64,000 nt of DNA from Mesorhizobium sp. M1C.F.Ca.ET.210.01.1.1 (GCF_004791585.1 NZ_SRUU01000006.1:186001-250000), one strand, 5' to 3'; counted from the stretch's first letter, positions 53,549 through 62,884 are shown. Notes: a model not told the origin generated them from the sequence alone. A program made the numbers and translations.

Positions 53549-55526
53549 AGGCGACCAGATCTCGCCTCGTCTGCTTGACCTCTTCGATCGGGACGGGGCG
53601 CCCGGTGAGGAAGCCCTGGACCGACTGAATGCCCATGTGCTGCAGCAAATTCTGCTGCTCTTTCGTCTCGACGCCCTCGACAAGGACGGTGTGGCCCAGA
53701 TTGCGCAGAAGCCTGACCATGTCCTGCAGCAGGCTCAGGCCGCGAATCGTCTGGCAGTCATGCAGGAAACTGCGGTCGATCTTGACGACGTCGAACTTGA
53801 AGCGACGAAGCCAGGCAAGGCCCGCAAACCCGGTGCCAAAATCGTCCAGCCAGATCTGAACGCCCAGGTTTCGAAGCTGCTCGATATTCCTGGCGGCCTG
53901 CGCCTCCAGGAAAATATCGCTGCCTTCGGTGACTTCGAGCGCCAGCTTCTGGGGCGCCATGCCATGCCGGCCGAGTATCTCGGTGATGTGCAGCGGAAAA
54001 TTCGGAGCCTTGAGCTGGACGACCGACACGTTCGCGGACACGACCGATCCCAAACCGTGCTCGACCATGTCGCCGCAGGCCCGATCGATCAGCCACATCC
54101 CGAGTTCCTCGATGCCGCCGGTCTGCTCGGCGACGGGTATGAATACGGACGGGCTGATGATGCTGCCGTCGAAGTCGCGCAGCCGCATCAGCGACTCATG
54201 GCCAAGCACCTGGCCGGATGTCGCATCGCAGATCGGCTGATAGACGACGGAGACGAGTTGCTCCGAAACAGCGTGCTTGAGCAGTTCTGAGAGATTCTGG
54301 CTGGCGCGCTTCTGGTCGGTGGCCTGCGCGTCATAGACCGTGAAGGTCGCGCGGCCTGAGAATTTCGACGCATAGAGCGCGCGGTCGGCCTCCTGCAGCA
54401 GGATCCGAAGCTCGATGCTGTGGTCGGCGCGCGTCAACGAGGCGCCGGCGCTGATGGTGACGATGTTGAGCTTGTCGTCCCGATCGGGATGGGAAATCTT
54501 CAGGTCCTCGACGGCCCGGCAGAATTGCTGCGTCACCTCGCGCAGATGATCCCGCCCGGCGACCTTGCACAGCACGACGAATTCCTCGCCGCCATAACGC
54601 CCAGCGATGGCATGGTTGGAGGCCGCCGTCTCGTCGAAGGCGCGGGCAAGCTCGATAAGGCAGTCGTCGCCGGCCTGATGGCCGAGCCGGTCGTTGTAGC
54701 GTTTGAAATAGTCCACATCCATGAGAATGACGCCGATCTCGTCGGTATCCGTCGCCCATTCCCGGCAGAGTTCCGAGAATTCTCGCGTGATCGCCCTGCG
54801 GTTCTTAAGCCCGGTCAGCGGATCCGTATCCGCGATCTCGATGAGCTTCTGACCATTCTCGATGGCGACCTGCTCCTGGATTTGCGCCTGAAGCGCATGC
54901 ACGAAAGTCTGGTAGCGCTCCATGCTGAGGCGCCACGAAAGATAGAGCGACAAGACAAGGCAGTTTGCGAAATAGGTTGAAAGCACCAGCCGCGTGGCAA
55001 AGTCGGCTTGCAGGAAGAACAGCGTGGCGCCGGTGAAGGCGACCGTCACCGTCGCGGACGAGATCGCCGAAAGCCATAGCCGGAAATTGAAGAAAAGGTT
55101 CGCGCCGAGAATGAACACCGTGCCGAAGATGATGAAATGAGACAGCGCCGCCTGATGCGCCGTCCCGAGCGCCGACAGCAGCCAGCCGATTGCACCCGTC
55201 ACAATGGCCAAGGCGGCAGTGTAATGCAGCGTGGTGACGGCATAACCGCGTCGGGCAACGAGTTCGACAAGCACCAGGAAGGTCAGTCCCAACGTCAGGC
55301 GCGTCAGGACCAGGCGGTCCGCGATGTCGGGGAAAAGATACCAGTCGAAGACACCGTAGGATATGTAGCTCAACACGGCCGCCGCTATGCCCCAGCGCAC
55401 GACCTTGCGATTCTGGTCCGCGTTCTTCTGCAGCAGCATCGCAAAAAGCGTCGGATCGGCCGACTTCCACGGCGGGCGTGAAATCGCCACGGTGACCCTC
55501 TGAGCCACATCCTCCGTCAGTTGCAT
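53547..55526 (-). CDS. Membrane GGDEF-EAL c-di-GMP protein
   Basis: 659 residues from the ATG at 55526, which has AAAGGAG at good spacing; a longer frame reaches 55766 but has no better site. About six transmembrane segments at the N-terminus, then GGDEF (GGEEF at about 312, in RYGGEEFVVL), then EAL from about 440. The EAL box reads ESL (GHESLMR); other catalytic positions (NVSVVQL, LEVTEGSD, WLDDFGTG, VKIDRSFL) are kept, so phosphodiesterase activity is likely but not certain. It can both make and break c-di-GMP or act as a sensor. Confidence 0.9.
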   Translation of the reverse strand: MQLTEDVAQRVTVAISRPPWKSADPTLFAMLLQKNADQNRKVVRWGIAAAVLSYISYGVFDWYLFPDIADRLVLTRLTLGLTFLVLVELVARRGYAVTTLHYTAALAIVTGAIGWLLSALGTAHQAALSHFIIFGTVFILGANLFFNFRLWLSAISSATVTVAFTGATLFFLQADFATRLVLSTYFANCLVLSLYLSWRLSMERYQTFVHALQAQIQEQVAIENGQKLIEIADTDPLTGLKNRRAITREFSELCREWATDTDEIGVILMDVDYFKRYNDRLGHQAGDDCLIELARAFDETAASNHAIAGRYGGEEFVVLCKVAGRDHLREVTQQFCRAVEDLKISHPDRDDKLNIVTISAGASLTRADHSIELRILLQEADRALYASKFSGRATFTVYDAQATDQKRASQNLSELLKHAVSEQLVSVVYQPICDATSGQVLGHESLMRLRDFDGSIISPSVFIPVAEQTGGIEELGMWLIDRACGDMVEHGLGSVVSANVSVVQLKAPNFPLHITEILGRHGMAPQKLALEVTEGSDIFLEAQAARNIEQLRNLGVQIWLDDFGTGFAGLAWLRRFKFDVVKIDRSFLHDCQTIRGLSLLQDMVRLLRNLGHTVLVEGVETKEQQNLLQHMGIQSVQGFLTGRPVPIEEVKQTRRDLVA

Positions 55527-55918
55527 GCAACGCTCCTTTGCGATCATCCTCCGCATGAACGGGTTCGAGAAAACGAAAACCGTCAAATCCTCGTGGAAGG
55601 ACGAAGGCAAGCCCGGTCCATTATAAGACACTAATGTTGCTAACCGGCGGTAAACGGATTGCGCTATCGCCTCAATTTGACAACCCGATAAGTATTCCAT
55701 GCAACGAGCAGGAGTTGACGGGCAATGCAGGCTCGTACTCTCTTCCGCCCGTAAGGGAGTCCGCACGTAACGCCGATGTTACCGAAAATCTCCAGACATA
55801 TCTTTTCTTGAAATTGTGCGGCCTGAATCGGCCTTGATCTGGACAGCCTGTCCAGACTCAACTTGATCCGGAAATCTTGCCGGCTCGTTTCCACAAGGAA
55901 CCCGGTTTCGAGCATGAT

Positions 55919-56395
55919 CTAACGCCGCAAGTGACTGAGCGGCACGTGGCCAGGCCCCTTGATGTTCTGCAGCACAAGCTGGGTGTGGACGTCCCTGACG
56001 CCCGGGAGCCGCATCAGCCGGTGCATGACGAAGGCATTGAGGTCGTCCACCGACGGCACCATCACATGCAGCAGGAAGTCGTGATCGCCGGTCATCGTCC
56101 AGCAGGACGAGACCTCATCCATGCGCTGCACCGCGGCGATGAAGTTTTCCGGCGAGCCGTCGCTGTGGCTGACCAGGCGAACCTGGATGAACACCTCGAC
56201 CGTCAGGCCGAGCGCGCGCCGGCTGAGCACGGCGGCAAAGCCCTTGATAATGCCGGCACCCTGCAGCGCTTCGAAGCGCCGCGCGCAGGGCGTGGTCGAC
56301 AGGCCGATCCCCTGCGCGAGCTCCGACACGGGCTTGCGCCCGTCACGCTGCAGAACATCGAGCATTCTTATCTCGTACTCGTCCAACTGAGGCAT
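55919..56395 (-). CDS. Lrp/AsnC regulator of the phenylalanine hydroxylase gene
   Basis: 158 residues from the ATG at 56395, with GGAG upstream on that strand. Lrp-type helix-turn-helix (LQRDGRKPVSELAQGIGLSTTPCARRFEALQGAGII) and RAM effector domain (VEVFIQVRLV...MTGDHDFLLHVMVPSVDDLNAFV). Divergent from phhA, so it most likely responds to phenylalanine or tyrosine and controls phhA. Confidence 0.9.
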   Translation of the reverse strand: MPQLDEYEIRMLDVLQRDGRKPVSELAQGIGLSTTPCARRFEALQGAGIIKGFAAVLSRRALGLTVEVFIQVRLVSHSDGSPENFIAAVQRMDEVSSCWTMTGDHDFLLHVMVPSVDDLNAFVMHRLMRLPGVRDVHTQLVLQNIKGPGHVPLSHLRR

Positions 56396-56414
56396 TTTCA
56401 CTCCTACCCATATA

Positions 56415-56440
56415 AATTCGAGAGGAGTTTACCTCGAATT
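56415..56440. promoter_or_regulatory. Inverted repeat between the divergent lrp and phhA (candidate operator)
   Basis: AATTCGAG, ten bases, CTCGAATT: eight-base perfect arms, about 20 bases from the lrp start and about 94 from phhA. A/T-rich, fitting an Lrp-family site. Confidence 0.55.
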
Positions 56441-56533
56441 CCATCGCACGGCTACAAACAAGGCTGAATTGCCTCGCCGGCCGCGGCTAAGATGACGCCA
56501 CGATCCGAGGATCACGACCTTGAGGAGGAAGAC

Positions 56534-57367
56534 ATGACGATCAGCGTTGCCGACTACGCCCGCGACTGCGCGGCGCAAGGCCTTCGCGGCGACTATTCGG
56601 TTTGCCGCGCCGACTTCACCGTGGCTCAAGGATATAACTACTCGGCCGAGGAACAGGCGGTATGGCGCACGCTTTGCGACCGCCAGACGAAGCTGACCCG
56701 GCAGCTCGCGCACCACTCCTATCTCGACGGCGTCGCGGCGCTTGGCCTGCTCGACCGGATCCCGGAATTCGACGCCGTCAGCGAGAAGCTGCGCAAGCTG
56801 ACCGGCTGGGAGATCGTGGCGGTGCCCGGGCTGATCCCGGCGGGCCCCTTCTTCGACCATCTCGCCAACCGCCGTTTCCCCGTCACCAACTGGCTGCGCA
56901 CCCGCAAGGAGCTCGACTACATCGTCGAGCCGGACATGTTCCACGACTTCTTCGGCCATGTGCCGATCCTGACGCAGCCGGTGTTCGCCGATTTCATGCA
57001 GATGTACGGTGAGAAGGCCGAAGACATGATCGCGCTCGGCGGGGACGAGATGATCACCCGGCTCTACTGGTACAGCGCCGAGTACGGCCTCATCCAGGAA
57101 GCCGGCCAGCCGCTGAAAGCCTTCGGCGCCGGGCTGATGTCGTCCTTCACCGAGTTGCAGTTCGCGGTCGAGAGCAAGGACGCCCACCACGTGCCGTTCG
57201 ACCTCGAGACGGTGATGCGCACCGGCTACGAGATCGACAAGTTCCAGCGCGCCTATTTCGTGCTGCCGTCCTTCGATGCGTTGCGCGACGCCTTTGCCGG
57301 CGGCGACCTTGCCGGCATCGTGGCGCGATTCAAGGGACAGCCGGCGCTCGACCCGGCAACGGTCTAA
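56534..57367 (+). CDS. phhA: Phenylalanine 4-monooxygenase
   Basis: 277 residues from the ATG at 56534, with GAGGAGGAA upstream. Fe(II) and tetrahydrobiopterin-dependent hydroxylation of phenylalanine to tyrosine. Iron ligands: two His in DMFHDFFGHVP and Glu in YWYSAEYGL. Bacterial-length enzyme without the regulatory domain. No pterin-recycling gene is next to it. Confidence 0.95.
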   Translation: MTISVADYARDCAAQGLRGDYSVCRADFTVAQGYNYSAEEQAVWRTLCDRQTKLTRQLAHHSYLDGVAALGLLDRIPEFDAVSEKLRKLTGWEIVAVPGLIPAGPFFDHLANRRFPVTNWLRTRKELDYIVEPDMFHDFFGHVPILTQPVFADFMQMYGEKAEDMIALGGDEMITRLYWYSAEYGLIQEAGQPLKAFGAGLMSSFTELQFAVESKDAHHVPFDLETVMRTGYEIDKFQRAYFVLPSFDALRDAFAGGDLAGIVARFKGQPALDPATV

Positions 57368-57411
57368 AGCGCGGCGCGCTCAAGGATCCGGCTTTCGCCC
57401 AGCCGGGTGTC

Positions 57412-57450
57412 AGAGCGGTTCGGTCGCCGACAAAGCGGCCGAACCGCTCT
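57412..57450. repeat. Palindromic repeat (module D, copy 2)
   Basis: AGAGCGGTTCGG and CCGAACCGCTCT around a 15-base centre. Lies between two convergent genes, so it may also serve as a terminator. Confidence 0.65.
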
Positions 57451-57474
57451 GGTACATTTCTGGCCGCTCCCGCT

Positions 57475-57966
57475 TCAGCCGGCCGCGGCGGGCTCGGCCT
57501 TGAGCTTCGCCAACTGCTCGCTCTGCAGGTCGAGCGCTGCGTTGATGAAGCGCAGCACGGTCGCCAGTTCGGCGTCGCTGAAGCTCGCCGTCACCTTTTC
57601 GCCCTCTCGCGCAATTGCGCCGTAGTACCGCTCCGACAGCTCCCTGGTCAGCGCGGTCGCCTCGATGACCACCTTGCGCCTGTCCTCCAGGCTGCGGGTG
57701 CGAGTGACGAGCCCACGCGCCTCCAGACGATCGATCAATGCCGTGACGGCCGCCGGCGTCAGCCCCGTTGCCGCGGCCACGGCGCCCGCCGACTGCGGCC
57801 CGGCATAGAGCAGGCCCAAACAATGCCGCTCGGCCGCGATCAGCCCGAGCCGCGCGCCGACCGCCTCGTCATAGGCCTGCGTCGCGTCCTGCCAGCGCAT
57901 GACGGCGAGACTGACGGCCTTGGTCATTTCAGCACGATTCGAGCTTGACGAATTTATTTCGATCAT
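57475..57966 (-). CDS. MarR family regulator
   Basis: 163 residues. Winged helix: SAGAVAAATGLTPAAVTALIDRLEARGLVTRTRSLEDRRKVVIEAT, with the wing DRR. Ligand unknown. The start at 57966 could also be 57927 (second Met). Divergent from a short membrane-protein gene, 96 bases apart; that gap contains the 8-base palindrome GAATATTC at 57984 in an A/T-rich stretch. Confidence 0.87.
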   Translation of the reverse strand: MIEINSSSSNRAEMTKAVSLAVMRWQDATQAYDEAVGARLGLIAAERHCLGLLYAGPQSAGAVAAATGLTPAAVTALIDRLEARGLVTRTRSLEDRRKVVIEATALTRELSERYYGAIAREGEKVTASFSDAELATVLRFINAALDLQSEQLAKLKAEPAAAG

Positions 57967-58061
57967 CTAACTATCAATCTGTCGAATATTCAGACTATCG
58001 TATTAATATGCGACGTCGACCTTTGCAAGGCAAGGGAAAAGTCGCCGACAAGGAGTGAACA

Positions 58062-58229
58062 ATGAGCTTGATCCAGCAGCGCACCCCTCTCTCGAACGAG
58101 GAGGAATACAAATACGCCAAGCTGGCGATGGAATGGTATGGCTGGGGCTCGCCTATCGGCCTCGGCATTCTGTTGGTGGCGCTTGCGGCCGCGGCCGTGC
58201 TGCTGCGCATCGCCGTCTACGGGCTCTAA
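58062..58229 (+). CDS. Small single-pass membrane protein
   Basis: 55 residues. The N-terminal half is charged and aromatic (NEEEYKYAKLAMEWYGWG), followed by one transmembrane helix (about 30-52, PIGLGILLVALAAAAVLL). AAGGAG precedes the ATG at good spacing. No family recognised. It may be an accessory subunit or a regulator target of the divergent MarR protein. Confidence 0.7.
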   Translation: MSLIQQRTPLSNEEEYKYAKLAMEWYGWGSPIGLGILLVALAAAAVLLRIAVYGL

Positions 58230-58268
58230 GCGAACTCCGCTATTTCCCCCCAGAAAGGGCGCGCCAGG

Positions 58269-58315
58269 GCGGCGCCGGTTGCCACTCCAGGCGCCGGCGC
58301 CGCTTGCGTTTTTGC
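58269..58315. terminator. Terminator between convergent genes
   Basis: GCGGCGCCGG, 15 bases, exact complement CCGGCGCCGC, followed by TTGCGTTTTTG. Ends the small gene and perhaps the GMC gene on the other strand. Confidence 0.65.
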
Positions 58316-58318
58316 AGA

Positions 58319-59757
58319 TCAGACCGTGATCACCTTCCTGAGGTGATCCCCCAGCCGGCAGGCCAGAGCGGTGATGGTGGTCGTCGGGTTGCACTGCCCG
58401 GAGGTGCAGAACACCGAGGAGCCGCCGACATAGAGGTTGTCCATGCCGTGCACCTTGCAGTTGGCGTCGACGACGCTCCTCGAGACATCGGTGCCCATGC
58501 GGGTGCCGCCCATGTGGTGGTGGCCCGCCGTCTCCTCGTTGGTCGGGTAATCGCCGCCATTGCTGATCCAGTCGTCGATGCGCACGCGGCCGAGATTCTT
58601 CTGCGCCATGGTGGTGCCGAAAAGCCTCAGGCCTTCGAGCAGCGTACGGCGCTCGAGCGGCGACTTCTTCCAGTGCAACTCGATGCGCGGCACGCCGGCA
58701 TGGTCGACATCGGTCTTCGACAGCTCGATCTGGTCGAGGCGAGCGGCGCCTGTTCCCAGGCGACGTAGAGCTGCGCTGCGCAGCGAAGGCGCTGGTCGAG
58801 CTTGGACGACATCCATTCGGCCATATCGGGGGCCGTGCAGGCGAGGTCGGCGATCAGCCGCTTGACGTTGGGATAAGGCGACTCGATCAGGCGGATGCCG
58901 AAATTCAGGATCTGCAGCCGCTCCATGGCGGCGAGCGTCGGCGAGAAGAAGGCTTCGTTCGAGGCGTCGACCTCGAACTCGTCGTAGTTGGCGAGGATGG
59001 CGTTGCCGCCCTCGAAGGTGGGGTGCTCCATCCAGTAGCGGCCGAGCGCTGCGGCGTTCGGCACGACGCCGCCATTCGAGCGCCGGTTCGACCACAGAAG
59101 CAGCCTGGAGTTCTCCAGCCCGCCGGTGCAGGTGATGAAGTAATCCGCCGTGAAGGTGCCGGCGTCCTGGCCGTTCGACCACAATCTGGCGCCGGTGACG
59201 CGCCGGCCGTCGCCGGCGAGCTCGGTTGCGTAGGTGTTGAGCACGACGGCTATGGTCTTGCTCCGGTCGAGCTCACCGGCGAACTTCTCGCCGAAGCGCA
59301 CGGCCGGGCTCTTGATCAGCTGCACCCAGCGTATGTCGTCCGAAATCGGCACATCCGGCCGGAAATCGGGCAGTTCGAGGATGTCGTGGACGTCCCCCAG
59401 ATAGGGCTCGATATCGGCGCGGCTGATCGGCCAGCCGGTATCCGGCGCCCAGGCCTTGGGCTCGAAATCCTGCCTGTCGAGCACGCGGCACCAGCCGGCC
59501 CAATGGTTGGAGGAGCCGCCCATGAAGCGCAGCCGGGTGATGTCGAGATCGAAATAGTAGTCGCCGACCGTGGCGCCGCGATAGAAATCCTGCGACTGGT
59601 CGCTGAATTCGCGCGAGCCGGCCTCGAGGACAACCACCGGAATGCCGGCGGCGCCCAGTTTCCTGGCGATTGTGGTGCCGGCCGGGCCGGAGCCAAGGAT
59701 GCAGACCTTGGGCTTGAAGCTCGCCTGCTTGTAGGCCTCGTAGCTGTCGAAGATCAT
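58319..59757 (-). pseudogene. GMC-family FAD oxidoreductase, frameshifted
   Basis: Read from 59757 the protein has KVCILGSGPAGTTIARKLG (FAD), FMGGSSNHWAGWC and so on, until AWEQAPLAS near 58737. There one base appears missing; the other frame continues DQIELSKTDVDHAGVPRIELHW to the C-terminal GMC motifs HHMGGTRMG and NLYVGGSSVF...CNPTTTITALACRLGDHL. Restored length is about 479 residues. Either a sequencing error or a recent loss. Substrate is a sugar or alcohol. The ATG overlaps the stop of the small upstream gene (ATGA). Confidence 0.8.
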
Positions 59758-59927
59758 GCGAGGTCGCTCCGCCTCAGGATCCAGCCATTGACCTCGATGA
59801 TCTCGTCAGCGTCGATCTGATTCAGGTCGGGGACGGGGGGCTGGTTGCGGAACAGCGACAGCGCGGGTAGGGCGATCAGCACCTGCACGATCGTGCGGCG
59901 CGACATCTTCTTTATGAAATGGCTCAT
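59754..59927 (-). CDS. Small protein with twin-arginine-like N-terminus, coupled to the GMC gene
   Basis: 57 residues. KKMSRRTIVQVLIALPALSLF looks like a Tat-type signal or single anchor; the rest (DLNQIDADEIIEVNGWILRR) is short. It overlaps the GMC start by four bases. A likely role is a chaperone-like or export subunit for the oxidoreductase, as with the small subunit of gluconate 2-dehydrogenase type enzymes. Not recognised with certainty. Confidence 0.65.
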   Translation of the reverse strand: MSHFIKKMSRRTIVQVLIALPALSLFRNQPPVPDLNQIDADEIIEVNGWILRRSDLA

Positions 59928-60091
59928 GACACATCTTTCGATGGAGGCTCGATACACACATGCCGTTCCTGGACGGCACACATGCCGCCGCAGAAGCCAG
60001 TTCCATGCCAAGTCTGGATGAAAACCCGGTTACAACCGCGCAATCGCCGCAGTTGAATTTGGAAAGGGCTAGGAATTTGCTAACGCCACCC

Positions 60092-60853
60092 TCAGGCGGC
60101 TTCCGAAATGTCGCGATCGAGGATGGACAGGTTGCGGCCGCGATGCTTGGCCTCATAGAGCCTGCGGTCGGCGGCGCGCATCAGCTCCGACACGGTGGCG
60201 CTCTCGCCGCAGGTGATGCCGCCGATCGAGACGGTCAACGGCACGGTCCGCTCATCGGCGGGACGGAAGCGGATCAGCTCGACCTCGCGGCGGATGCGCT
60301 CGGCGACACGCCTGGCCTCCGATTCGGTGGCGCCGACCAGGAAGGCGGCGAACTCCTCGCCGCCGATGCGACCGAGCACGTCGCCGGCGCGCACGCCGCG
60401 CTCGATGGCGCTGGCGATTAGAAGCAGCGCGTCGTCACCGGTCAGGTGACCGTAATTGTCGTTGATGGTCTTGAAGTGATCGGCGTCGATGATCAGCAGC
60501 GCGCCGCGATCTGCCTTGCGCCGGGATCCGTCAAGCGCGGCGAAGAAGGCCTCGCGGTTGAGCATGCCGGTCATGTCGTCGCGGCTTGCCTTCTCCGACA
60601 GGCGCCTGTGGGCGGCTGAGAGCTGGGCATGCGCGCGGGCAAGATCGCGATGCGCGTTCTTCAGGCGGTTGCTTTGCCAGAAGGTGCCCGCGCTGGCGAC
60701 CCAGGCAAGCATCAATGGGCAAACCGTGGACGCCAGCCAGACGCTCCGGCTGACCGGAAAGCCCATCGCCGGGACCACGACCAGCGTCAACAAAAGCGAG
60801 GCGGCGACCGAAGCGAACGCAACGGCTGCGGACTTCAAAATTATGCGACTCAT
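60092..60853 (-). CDS. Diguanylate cyclase (GGDEF protein)
   Basis: 253 residues from the ATG at 60853. Two transmembrane segments (about 6-28 and 35-56), short coiled linker, then GGDEF domain with LIIDADHFKTINDNYGH and RIGGEEFAAFLVGA (active-site GGEEF). The inhibitory-site RxxD before the active site is present at RAGD. Makes c-di-GMP at the membrane. Confidence 0.92.
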   Translation of the reverse strand: MSRIILKSAAVAFASVAASLLLTLVVVPAMGFPVSRSVWLASTVCPLMLAWVASAGTFWQSNRLKNAHRDLARAHAQLSAAHRRLSEKASRDDMTGMLNREAFFAALDGSRRKADRGALLIIDADHFKTINDNYGHLTGDDALLLIASAIERGVRAGDVLGRIGGEEFAAFLVGATESEARRVAERIRREVELIRFRPADERTVPLTVSIGGITCGESATVSELMRAADRRLYEAKHRGRNLSILDRDISEAA

Positions 60854-61003
60854 CGCTGACTCCCGACGGACTGCCTCTGTGCCAGCAAGCATTGAAGGCG
60901 ACCTTTCCGTGACGGTTAAAATTTGAAGCGAGAGGCCATTTTCACCACGCGCGACGCGCATAAGTTGTGGATAAAGCCAGTGGCCGCATGCCATAAGGAA
61001 GCC

Positions 61004-61711
61004 ATGACAACGACACCCGACCCCTCCCGTTTTGCCCATGTCACGGATTGGGTGTTCGACCTCGACAACACGCTCTACCCGCATCATTCGAATCTGTTCG
61101 CGCAGATCGACGTGAAGATGACCGCCTATGTCGGCGAGCTGCTGACGCTGTCGCGCGAGGAGGCGCGCAAGCTGCAGAAAGAGCTCTACCTGGAGTACGG
61201 CACGACGCTCAACGGGCTGATGACGCGCCACGGCATCGACCCCGACGACTTCCTCGAGAAGGTGCACGACATCGACTATTCATGGCTGGTGCCCGATCCG
61301 GTGCTCGGCGCCGCGATTCGCCAGCTGCCGGGCCGCAAGTTCATCTTCACCAACGGCGACCGCAGGCACGCCGAGCGCACGGCGCGCCAGCTCGGCATAC
61401 TGGACCATTTCGACGACATCTTCGATATCGTCGCGGCGGGCCTCAACCCCAAGCCGGCGCGCCAGACCTATGAACGGTTCGCCGAGCTGCATTCCGTCAC
61501 CGGCCACAATGCGGTGATGTTCGAGGATCTGGCGCGCAACCTCTCGGTGCCCAAATCGCTGGGCATGACGACGGTGCTGGTCGTGCCGCGCAATTTCGAG
61601 CCGACCTTCTCGGAGATCTGGGAGCGTGACCCGGCAAATGAGGACGACGTTGATTTCGTCACCGACGACCTCGCCGGCTTCCTGACGGCAATCGTCGAAG
61701 TCCCGGCCTGA
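61004..61711 (+). CDS. HAD-superfamily pyrimidine 5'-nucleotidase-like hydrolase
   Basis: 235 residues from the ATG at 61004 (AAGGAA upstream). HAD motifs: VFDLDNTLYP (nucleophile Asp), FTNGDRRH (motif II), and MFEDLARNLSVP with the motif IV acidic residues. Family members are called pyrimidine 5'-nucleotidase, SDT1-like, and dephosphorylate UMP/CMP or thiamine-related products. Cytoplasmic. Confidence 0.87.
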   Translation: MTTTPDPSRFAHVTDWVFDLDNTLYPHHSNLFAQIDVKMTAYVGELLTLSREEARKLQKELYLEYGTTLNGLMTRHGIDPDDFLEKVHDIDYSWLVPDPVLGAAIRQLPGRKFIFTNGDRRHAERTARQLGILDHFDDIFDIVAAGLNPKPARQTYERFAELHSVTGHNAVMFEDLARNLSVPKSLGMTTVLVVPRNFEPTFSEIWERDPANEDDVDFVTDDLAGFLTAIVEVPA

Positions 61712-61772
61712 ACCAACCCCAGATTGCCGACGCGCCGTTAGAAGGGCAGCCGCCCGTTGCCGCCAGGTGTGA

Positions 61773-62291
61773 CTAGTCGAAGTCCGGGATCGTGCCCGGC
61801 GGCAACCCAAGTTGGCCGTTCAGGGATTTCAGGAACCGGCACCATTCGGGAATGTCCTGGCGCTTACCATTGCCGTTGCCGTCGGACGAAAACCCGTTGC
61901 CGAAGCCGCTGCCGCAATTGGCGTTGCCGTTGAGGTTGCCCGCGTTGCCATTGCCGTTGAAGCTGCCGGCATTTCCATTGCCGTTGAAATTGCCGGCGTT
62001 GCCGTTGCCGTTGAAGCTGCCGCGGTTGCCGTTGCCATTGAAGTTGCCGGAGTTCCACTTGCCGTTCGAGGCGTCGGCGTCGCGCAGACCGAGACCGGCA
62101 ACCGCGACATCTCGGTGGTCGATGGGGCCGCGGCCGATGGGAAGATCGGCTATCCTGACCACCGTCGAGGCGTCGGCAGCCACGATCGCGGCAAGCAATG
62201 TGCAGACCGCGAGGCCGTTTCCGTCAAGCAGCCGCGCCGGCGCCGGCTTCGCGCCGCGCCGGACAGATGCGGATGGTCCGAGCCCGCCCAT
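61773..62291 (-). CDS. Gly/Asn-repeat protein 3
   Basis: 172 residues. Hydrophobic stretch at about 27-42 (LAVCTLLAAIVAADAS) acts as signal or anchor. Residues about 73-140 are a nine-residue repeat (NxGSFNGNG, NAGNFNGNG, NAGSFNGNG, NAGNLNGNA), resembling the NxGxxN motif of pentapeptide-type solenoids. The C-terminus IPEWCRFLKSLNGQLGLPPG is unique. ATGA overlap with the preceding gene shows co-translation. Unknown function. Confidence 0.72.
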   Translation of the reverse strand: MGGLGPSASVRRGAKPAPARLLDGNGLAVCTLLAAIVAADASTVVRIADLPIGRGPIDHRDVAVAGLGLRDADASNGKWNSGNFNGNGNRGSFNGNGNAGNFNGNGNAGSFNGNGNAGNLNGNANCGSGFGNGFSSDGNGNGKRQDIPEWCRFLKSLNGQLGLPPGTIPDFD

Positions 62292-62743
62292 CAGCGGTTT
62301 CCCCGGCCGTTGAAATTGCCGTTGAACGCGCCGACGTTGCCGCTGCCGTTGAACGAGCCGCCGTTGAAGTTGCCGTTGAACGCGCCGACATTGGTGTTGC
62401 CGTCATATTCACCGGTGTTGCCGTTGCCGTTGAAGGCGCCGATGTTGTGGTTTCCGCTCGTCGCGGACGTGTTTTCGTTGCCGTTGAAGGCGCCGACATT
62501 GCCGGTGCCGCTGTTGAAGGCGCCGATGTTGCCGCTGCCGGTGTTCTTGTAGCCGACATTGCCGCCCAGGCTGCCGAGCGGGTCCATGCCCCTGACGTTC
62601 GAGCCGATATACTGGCCGTATTGACCGGCGGTCTGAGCGATCCGGGACGTGCTGAAGGCCTGGCTGCCTGTCGTGCCGTCGGCCCTGGCGCCGGTCGCGC
62701 TCAGCAGGCCCAGCCATAGCACCAATAGGACGCGGGGTTTCAT
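62291..62743 (-). CDS. Exported Gly/Asn-repeat protein 2
   Basis: 150 residues. Sec signal (MKPRVLLVLWLGLLSATGARA), a unique spacer (SRIAQTAGQYGQYIGSNVRGMDPLGSLGG), then about eight units such as NIGAFNSGTG, NVGAFNGNE, NIGAFNGNG and NVGAFNGNF. The units match the NxGxxN/MPTR-like pattern seen in mycobacterial PPE proteins and in the Pentapeptide_2 family, which should form a right-handed beta-solenoid. Probably extracellular or outer-surface. Confidence 0.75.
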   Translation of the reverse strand: MKPRVLLVLWLGLLSATGARADGTTGSQAFSTSRIAQTAGQYGQYIGSNVRGMDPLGSLGGNVGYKNTGSGNIGAFNSGTGNVGAFNGNENTSATSGNHNIGAFNGNGNTGEYDGNTNVGAFNGNFNGGSFNGSGNVGAFNGNFNGRGNR

Positions 62744-62884
62744 GAGCGAACTCCTTCCATAGCTCCGATTGAAAAGGGACTGGGACCGCCGGCGACATGT
62801 CGCGATAGCCTGGCGTGGGGGACGGGCGCGAGGCTCGGCGATCCCAGAAGCGTCAGCGTCTTTCGACGCTATCGGTTGGCGAGG

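Noticed and set aside
57967..58020. MarR operator around GAATATTC (57984).
   Set aside because: The palindrome is only eight bases and cannot be extended convincingly.
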